DNA from: AAA044-D11 sp965268275
GTDB lineage: Bacteria; Actinomycetota; Actinomycetes; Nanopelagicales; Nanopelagicaceae
Length of the DNA: 64,000 nucleotides
Assembly (NCBI GenBank): GCA_965268275.1
Contig: OZ254168.1
Coordinates: 1,054,001 to 1,118,000, forward strand
Reading direction: 5' to 3'
Positions 59,066-64,000 of this stretch are shown one piece after another (position 1 is the first letter of the stretch; each line of letters begins with the position of its first letter). The notes under the pieces are model-generated. The model ran no database searches. It was not told where the DNA came from and was given only the letters and a program-made list of their open reading frames with translations. The position numbers and the translations under genes were made by a program.

Positions 59066-60196
59066 ATGCGAATAGCCGTAGCTAAAGAAATCCGATCTGG
59101 TGAAGCTCGTGTAGCCCTAGTTCCAGACATCATCTCTAAATTAACCAAGGCTGGACTTGAAGTTGTTATCGAAGCCGGGGCTGGAATTGCCTCTGGTTTT
59201 CAAGATAGCGAGTTCACAGCCGCAGGCGCCACTGTAAAAAGTGGAAATGTAATCAGTGATGCTGATGTAGTTGCATCCGTTACCGCCCTAACGCCAGATC
59301 AGATGAAGTCACTGAAAAAGGGTGCGCTTACTATTTCGTTCTTATCCCCAACAACTTCAGTTGATTCAATAGAAGCAGCAGCCAGCGCTGGTGTAACTGC
59401 ACTCTCGCTAGAACTTGTTCCTAGAATTTCTCGTGCCCAATCAATGGATGCCTTAACTTCGCAAGCACTCTGTGCGGGTTACCGCGCTTCATTAGTAGCG
59501 GCCGAACTTTCACCAAGATTCTTCCCACTGCTTATGACTGCAGCCGGAACTGTTACACCTGCTCAAGTTGTTATCTTGGGCGCAGGCGTTGCTGGTCTTC
59601 AAGCAATTGCAACTGCAAAGCGACTTGGCGCAGTTGTTAGTGCCTACGATGTTCGCCCATCTTCAGCAGATGAAGTTAAATCAATGGGTGCAAAATTTAT
59701 TACCCTCGAACTTGAAGCACTAGAAGGTGCCGGCGGTTATGCCCGCGAAATGACTGAAGAGCGCGCTGCTAAACAACGTGAACTTCTTACCCCTTATCTT
59801 GCAGCTGCTGATGTTGTTATCACTACTGCAGCAGTTCCTGGAAGACCAGCACCAAGACTGGTAACTGGTGAAATGGTTTCAGCGATGAAATCTGGCGCGG
59901 TGATTGTTGATCTTGCAGCCGAAACTGGCGGAAACGTTGAAGGAAGCAAGCCAGGTGAAACAATTACAACTGCAAATGGCGTGGTTCTTTGGGGCGGAAA
60001 AGATGTTCCAAGTCAGCTGCCATATCACGCATCAATGTTGTTCTCACGAAACGTTGTAAATCTGCTCCTGCTCATGACAAAGAGTGTCGACGGAAAACCT
60101 ACTGGCGAAGTAATTCCTGATTTCTCTGACGAAATTATTGACGCCGCAACACTTACACATGGCGGCGCTCGTCGCACACCGGAGGGCAAGAAATGA
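59066..60196 (+). CDS. pntA: NAD(P) transhydrogenase subunit alpha, NAD-binding part
   Basis: 376 residues, soluble domain I of the proton-translocating transhydrogenase: MRIAVAKEI and RVALVPD at the start, GAGVAGLQAIATAKRLGA Rossmann motif near 172, and GGNVEGSKPGE near 290. Transfers hydride from NADH to NADP, driven by the proton gradient. The three-gene split form overlaps the next gene by 4 bases. Confidence 0.94.
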   Translation: MRIAVAKEIRSGEARVALVPDIISKLTKAGLEVVIEAGAGIASGFQDSEFTAAGATVKSGNVISDADVVASVTALTPDQMKSLKKGALTISFLSPTTSVDSIEAAASAGVTALSLELVPRISRAQSMDALTSQALCAGYRASLVAAELSPRFFPLLMTAAGTVTPAQVVILGAGVAGLQAIATAKRLGAVVSAYDVRPSSADEVKSMGAKFITLELEALEGAGGYAREMTEERAAKQRELLTPYLAAADVVITTAAVPGRPAPRLVTGEMVSAMKSGAVIVDLAAETGGNVEGSKPGETITTANGVVLWGGKDVPSQLPYHASMLFSRNVVNLLLLMTKSVDGKPTGEVIPDFSDEIIDAATLTHGGARRTPEGKK

Positions 60197-60480
60197 CATC
60201 TATGGCAATTCTGACAATTTTTATTCTTTCAGTCTTCGTAGGATTTGAAGTTGTTTCCAAGGTTTCAACAACACTCCACACACCACTTATGTCCGGTGCA
60301 AATGCGATTCACGGAATCATTTTGATCGGTGCAATCCTGGTTGCAGCTGGAGCAAAAACCACTCTAGAAACCACCTTGGCAATCCTCGCAGTTGTATTAG
60401 CAACAATAAATCTTGTTGGCGGCTTTGTGGTCACAGATCGCATGCTCGAAATGTTTAAAGGAAAGGGCGGTAAGAAGTAA
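60193..60480 (+). CDS. pntAB: NAD(P) transhydrogenase subunit alpha, membrane part
   Basis: 95 residues with three membrane helices (residues about 3-20, 40-58 and 62-82). Contains the TPLMSGANAIHGI block seen in domain II of transhydrogenases. Starts in the pntA stop (ATGA) and shares a base with pntB. Confidence 0.93.
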   Translation: MTSMAILTIFILSVFVGFEVVSKVSTTLHTPLMSGANAIHGIILIGAILVAAGAKTTLETTLAILAVVLATINLVGGFVVTDRMLEMFKGKGGKK

Positions 60481-61862
60481 TGAATTCAAATCTTTATGCC
60501 CTAATCGGACTTGTTGTTGCCATCTCTTTCATTATGGCACTTAAGGGGCTCTCGGCTCCGAAGACTGCGCGTCGTGGAAATTTAATTGGTGCCGTTGGTG
60601 CCACTGTTGCAACCATAATCGTCTTCTTTGATCCTGCTATCGAAGAGCGCAATAACACCTTACTAATCATTGGTGCGATTGCATTTGGTGTAATCGTTGG
60701 CGTTCCTGCGGCTCGTAGGATTCAAATGACTCAAATGCCACAACTTGTTGCACTATTCAATGGTGTTGGTGGCGGAGCTGCTGCTCTGGTTTCAATTGTT
60801 GAATATTTACATCTAGGTGATGACGCAAGCACCGGCGAAGTCTTAGCAACCGTATTTACTGTGTTGGTTGGAAGCGTCTCGTTTTCTGGCTCAATCGTTA
60901 CCTTCTTAAAGCTGCAAGAGCTTATGACTACACGACCAGTTGTTTTCCCTGGCGGTCGCTTCGTTATCGCAGCAACCTTGGCGGGTGCCCTTGGAACTTC
61001 TGGTTGGGTTATCGCAAGTGGTGGAACTACTCCACTTCTAGTTCTAGCTGGCCTCTCACTTCTATTTGGTGTTCTCTTCGTTCTACCTGTTGGTGGCGCA
61101 GATGTTCCAATCGTTATCTCATTGCTTAATGCCTTCACTGGATTAACTGTTGCGGCTAGCGGATACGTTCTGCAATCAACGCTACTTATTGTTGCCGGAA
61201 CACTTGTTGGTGCATCAGGAACAATTCTTACTCGCAAGATGGCAGAAGCAATGGGCCGATCACTCTTCGGAACTCTCTTTGGTGCATTCACTGCAAAGCC
61301 ACAAGCAGCAACAGAGGCTGGCGAAGCTCGCCCAGTTAAATCTGGATCACCTGACGATGTTGCAATTCTTCTTAATTATGCACAAAGAGTCGTAATCGTT
61401 CCGGGCTTTGGATTAGCAGTTGCCCAAGCGCAACACACAGTCCGTGAACTTGCAGATTTGTTGGCCGAGAAAGGCGTAGAAGTTGCATATGGAATTCATC
61501 CAGTTGCAGGTCGCATGCCTGGTCATATGAACGTTCTTCTTGCAGAAGCAAATGTTCCTTACGAGCAATTGGTTGAAATGGAAGAAATCAATCCAACTTT
61601 CCCGCAGACCGATGTAGTTCTAGTTGTTGGTGCCAACGATGTTGTGAACCCAGCTGCTAAGACGACTCCAGGTTGCCCAATTTATGGAATGCCTATTCTT
61701 GATGTTGCGAGTGCTGGAAATGTTATTTTCCTAAAGCGTTCGATGCGCCCAGGTTTTGCTGGTATCGAAAATGATCTTCTATACGATGCCAAAACCACAT
61801 TGCTCTTTGGTGATGCGAAGGATTCGCTAACCAAAGTTGTTAATGCGCTAAAAGCTCTATAA
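60480..61862 (+). CDS. pntB: NAD(P) transhydrogenase subunit beta
   Basis: 460 residues: about eight membrane helices (to residue 265), then the NADP-binding domain III with VPGFGLAVAQAQHTV near 306, HPVAGRMPGHMNVLLAEA near 341 and VGANDVVNPAA near 382. Completes the proton-translocating transhydrogenase that makes NADPH. Confidence 0.95.
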   Translation: MNSNLYALIGLVVAISFIMALKGLSAPKTARRGNLIGAVGATVATIIVFFDPAIEERNNTLLIIGAIAFGVIVGVPAARRIQMTQMPQLVALFNGVGGGAAALVSIVEYLHLGDDASTGEVLATVFTVLVGSVSFSGSIVTFLKLQELMTTRPVVFPGGRFVIAATLAGALGTSGWVIASGGTTPLLVLAGLSLLFGVLFVLPVGGADVPIVISLLNAFTGLTVAASGYVLQSTLLIVAGTLVGASGTILTRKMAEAMGRSLFGTLFGAFTAKPQAATEAGEARPVKSGSPDDVAILLNYAQRVVIVPGFGLAVAQAQHTVRELADLLAEKGVEVAYGIHPVAGRMPGHMNVLLAEANVPYEQLVEMEEINPTFPQTDVVLVVGANDVVNPAAKTTPGCPIYGMPILDVASAGNVIFLKRSMRPGFAGIENDLLYDAKTTLLFGDAKDSLTKVVNALKAL

Positions 61863-61879
61863 CAAACTAACCTGACTAG

Positions 61880-62875
61880 TTACTTGCCTTCAACAATTTC
61901 TGTTGGGGCCCCATGAACCCCAGTGACATCTATCGCTGGAACAGTGCCAAGTAAGCCCTTCTGGAAATCATCAAAAGCTTTTAGAACTTCGGCCTTTGTG
62001 TTCATTACAAATGGCCCCATCCATGCAACAGGTTCTTTAATTGGTTGGCCACCAAGAATTAAAACATCCATCTCTGGTGATCTAGATTCCTGAGTTGGAT
62101 CGGCTTGAATAACCAAAGTATCGCCATCGCCCATAACCGCAAGTTGCCCCATTTGAACTGGTTGCTTCGATTCGCCAACAGTGCCGTGGCCATTCAAGGT
62201 GTAGACCAATGCATTGTAATTTTTGTTCCAAGGCAGTTCTAACTTTGCACCTGGTGCCAAAGTCGCATGCACAATTGAAATCGGAGTTTGGGTTGAACCT
62301 GGTCCAACATGTCCAGCTACTTCTCCTGCAATTACGCGGATTAAAGTTCCACCATCACTTGATGCAAGTAACTTCACATCACTTGCGCGCAAATCTTGAT
62401 ATGCCGGCTTCGACCATTTCTTCTCTGCTGGCAAGTTAACCCATAGTTGGAAGCCATGAAATAAACCACCACTCATTACTAAATGCTCTGGTGGAGTTTC
62501 GATATGCAAAATTCCAGCGCCTGCAGTCATCCATTGAGTATCACCGTTCGTGATTGTTCCCCCGCCACCATGATTATCTTTATGATCAAAGATTCCATCG
62601 ATAATGTATGTAACAGTTTCGAAACCACGATGTGGATGCCAAGGAGTTCCCTTTGGCTCACCTGGTGCGTATTCAACTTCGCCCATTTGATCAAGGTGAA
62701 TAAATGGATCAAGTTGCGCTAAATCGACTCCAGCAAATGCACGACGAACCGGAAAACCTTCACCCTCATAGCCTTGAGGCGCTGTAGTAACGCTCTTGAC
62801 GCTGCGAGTGCGTGAACTTGGATCAACAACAACTCTTGGCAGGATAGTTATGTCGGCGACTGTTACAGCTGGCAA
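61880..62875 (-). CDS. Pirin family protein
   Basis: 331-residue double cupin. Metal-site residues are visible in HPHRGFETVTY (about 80-90) and HIETPPEH near 124. Bacterial pirins often oxidise quercetin-like flavonoids; other roles exist. TTG start with an AAGGAG ribosome site 8 bases upstream. Convergent with pntB. Confidence 0.9.
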   Translation of the reverse strand: MPAVTVADITILPRVVVDPSSRTRSVKSVTTAPQGYEGEGFPVRRAFAGVDLAQLDPFIHLDQMGEVEYAPGEPKGTPWHPHRGFETVTYIIDGIFDHKDNHGGGGTITNGDTQWMTAGAGILHIETPPEHLVMSGGLFHGFQLWVNLPAEKKWSKPAYQDLRASDVKLLASSDGGTLIRVIAGEVAGHVGPGSTQTPISIVHATLAPGAKLELPWNKNYNALVYTLNGHGTVGESKQPVQMGQLAVMGDGDTLVIQADPTQESRSPEMDVLILGGQPIKEPVAWMGPFVMNTKAEVLKAFDDFQKGLLGTVPAIDVTGVHGAPTEIVEGK

Positions 62876-62947
62876 TTTATAGCTCCTTATTTAACTAACT
62901 TAACTTTTAAGGTTCTTCGGCCTATATTAGTTGAATATTCAACAATT

Positions 62948-64000
62948 TCAATTCGAAACATATTTGTCTGGGTTGGCGGCGAAACTATCTCGGCATCCAG
63001 GCATACAGAAGTAATAACTTTTGCCTTCATGCACATAACTTGCAGGTGCATCTGCGATTCTGACTTGCATCCCACAGATCAAATCCTGCGCAAATAACTG
63101 ATCTGGGCTGGACTTATCTCGAGTGCGATACATCCAATAAATCCAGAGAATTAACGCAAGTGCAAATAAATTAAGGATAGTTGTGTAGTTAAATCCAAAT
63201 TTCATTGAATGTGACATCGAGTGATCCATGGCTGGAATTAGATTTAAGGATTGAAAGACAATTTCAGTAATCAGACCACTAAGGCTCATGACCAACCAAA
63301 ATACCAGCGTTAACCTGATTGCTAATTTAGTTCCGTAATACTTTCGATAAATCATCACCAGTGGAAAGGCGATTAAATCGGCATAGATAAATGAGATGGT
63401 GCCACCAAATGAAAGCCCACCATGCCAGAGCGTAGATGCCAATGGAATGTTTCCAACCGAACAGACAAAACTTATGAAGGCAATTATTGGACCAATAATC
63501 ACATTTTGGATAGTAGTTATGATGCCATTACCAGAAAGAAAAATTGCACTCCAAAATGATGCTGGGATAAGTTTTGCTGCAAGACCGGCAACAATAAATC
63601 CGATTATCAATTCGTATCGCAGCATCTTGAAATCGCCAACTGTATAACCCGCGGCGTCGTGCCAAGAAGCTTTCTTTTCTGACTTAGGCGGCGCAGATTT
63701 TTCTACATTCGCTCGAGAACTCTCGATCATTGAAGCTGGAATCAACCTTGGTATCAATAGCTTTAGAAGAATTATCATCACTGCGCCACCAAAAAATTCA
63801 GCTACAGCAAATTGCCATCCCATCATGATCCAAAGAACAAGACCAAGTTCAATTACTAAATTTGTGCTCGCAAACATGAACACCATTGAAGTCGTGAAGT
63901 TTGCACCTTTTGAGAAAAGACTCTTGGCAAGTGCGCTGGCTGAGTAAGAGCAAGATGAGCTTATGATTCCGAAGCCCGATGCTTTTAATACGCTTTTAAA
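62948..64000 (-). CDS. Permease (DUF318/ArsP-type) with C-terminal YHS domain (5' end outside window)
   Basis: The open frame continues past 63,886 to the right edge with conserved permease sequence (GIISSSCSYSAS, LFSKGANF), so the apparent ATG at 63,886 is internal. Several membrane helices, then a YHS domain at the C-terminus: CGMQVRIADAP, YVHEGKSYYFC, PGCRDSFAANPDKY. Such permeases are proposed metal or metalloid exporters, and YHS domains bind copper-like ions. Substrate inferred only. Confidence 0.85.
   Translation of the reverse strand, partial: FKSVLKASGFGIISSSCSYSASALAKSLFSKGANFTTSMVFMFASTNLVIELGLVLWIMMGWQFAVAEFFGGAVMIILLKLLIPRLIPASMIESSRANVEKSAPPKSEKKASWHDAAGYTVGDFKMLRYELIIGFIVAGLAAKLIPASFWSAIFLSGNGIITTIQNVIIGPIIAFISFVCSVGNIPLASTLWHGGLSFGGTISFIYADLIAFPLVMIYRKYYGTKLAIRLTLVFWLVMSLSGLITEIVFQSLNLIPAMDHSMSHSMKFGFNYTTILNLFALALILWIYWMYRTRDKSSPDQLFAQDLICGMQVRIADAPASYVHEGKSYYFCMPGCRDSFAANPDKYVSN

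Noticed and set aside
1..64000. Transposons, integrases, prophage or CRISPR-Cas
   Set aside because: No transposase, recombinase, phage or Cas-like protein is present on either strand.

Overview
The window looks like chromosome of a small-genome freshwater actinobacterium of the acI / Nanopelagicales type (Candidatus Planktophila or Nanopelagicus relatives). Three things suggest this: base composition visibly poorer in G+C than most actinobacteria; extreme compaction (no gene-free gap reaches 300 bases, and many genes overlap by 1, 4 or 8 bases); and actinobacterial gene order in the housekeeping part. The lineage is inferred from gene content and order, not from a database search.

Positions 1-34,057 form one large carbohydrate-catabolism region. 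It opens with the end of a sugar ABC permease pair and a TIM-barrel protein of unknown function (1-2585). A D-amino-acid and reactive-imine set follows (2582-6635: N-acyl-D-amino-acid deacylase, SDR, RidA, D-serine-dehydratase-like enzyme). It is divergent from an amino-sugar set (6688-9565: SIS protein, N-acetylglucosamine-kinase-like protein, minimal NagA). Next come a zinc alcohol dehydrogenase and a five-gene operon (10,649-14,713: HUMPS-family decarboxylase/synthase, dehydrogenase, SDR, sugar-phosphate isomerase, RraA) whose pathway I cannot name. Then there is a complete sugar ABC importer without its ATPase (14,715-17,996), followed by sugar-acid catabolism (18,121-34,057): uronate-dehydrogenase-like enzyme, SDRs, KDPG aldolase, PfkB kinase, a DapA-family dehydratase, an SMP-30 lactonase, an operon ending in a divergent enolase paralogue, an IlvD/Edd dehydratase, an FAH-family enzyme, RbsD, ribokinase, a short KdsD-like isomerase and an alpha-ketoglutarate-semialdehyde-type dehydrogenase. 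Together these can supply an oxidative pentose (Weimberg-like) route and an Entner-Doudoroff-like branch. No transcription regulator and no ABC ATPase is encoded in this region.

Positions 34,078-44,585 hold, all on the minus strand, argS-lysA-hom-thrC-thrB-rho-rpmE-prfA-prmC, the same order as in Mycobacterium. Xylose isomerase, tRNA-Leu(UAG), a secreted esterase and a DinB protein follow. Then come a coiled-coil protein, an OatA-like acyltransferase and an unusual lysine-rich membrane protein with an FN3-like domain. A second conserved actinobacterial block runs from clpS through DUF2017, mec, cysO, cysM, murI and rph to rdgB (minus strand, 51,204-55,965). The end of the window has a GH18-like secreted protein, DUF3039, argF, the three-gene proton-translocating transhydrogenase, a pirin, and a permease with a YHS domain cut by the right edge.

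Many operon heads show a TANNNT hexamer exactly 6 (sometimes 7) bases before the start codon, which points to leaderless transcription. Other regulatory structures are a strong GAAA-loop hairpin between the binding protein and its permeases, several palindromic operator candidates, and a clear terminator after rpmE.
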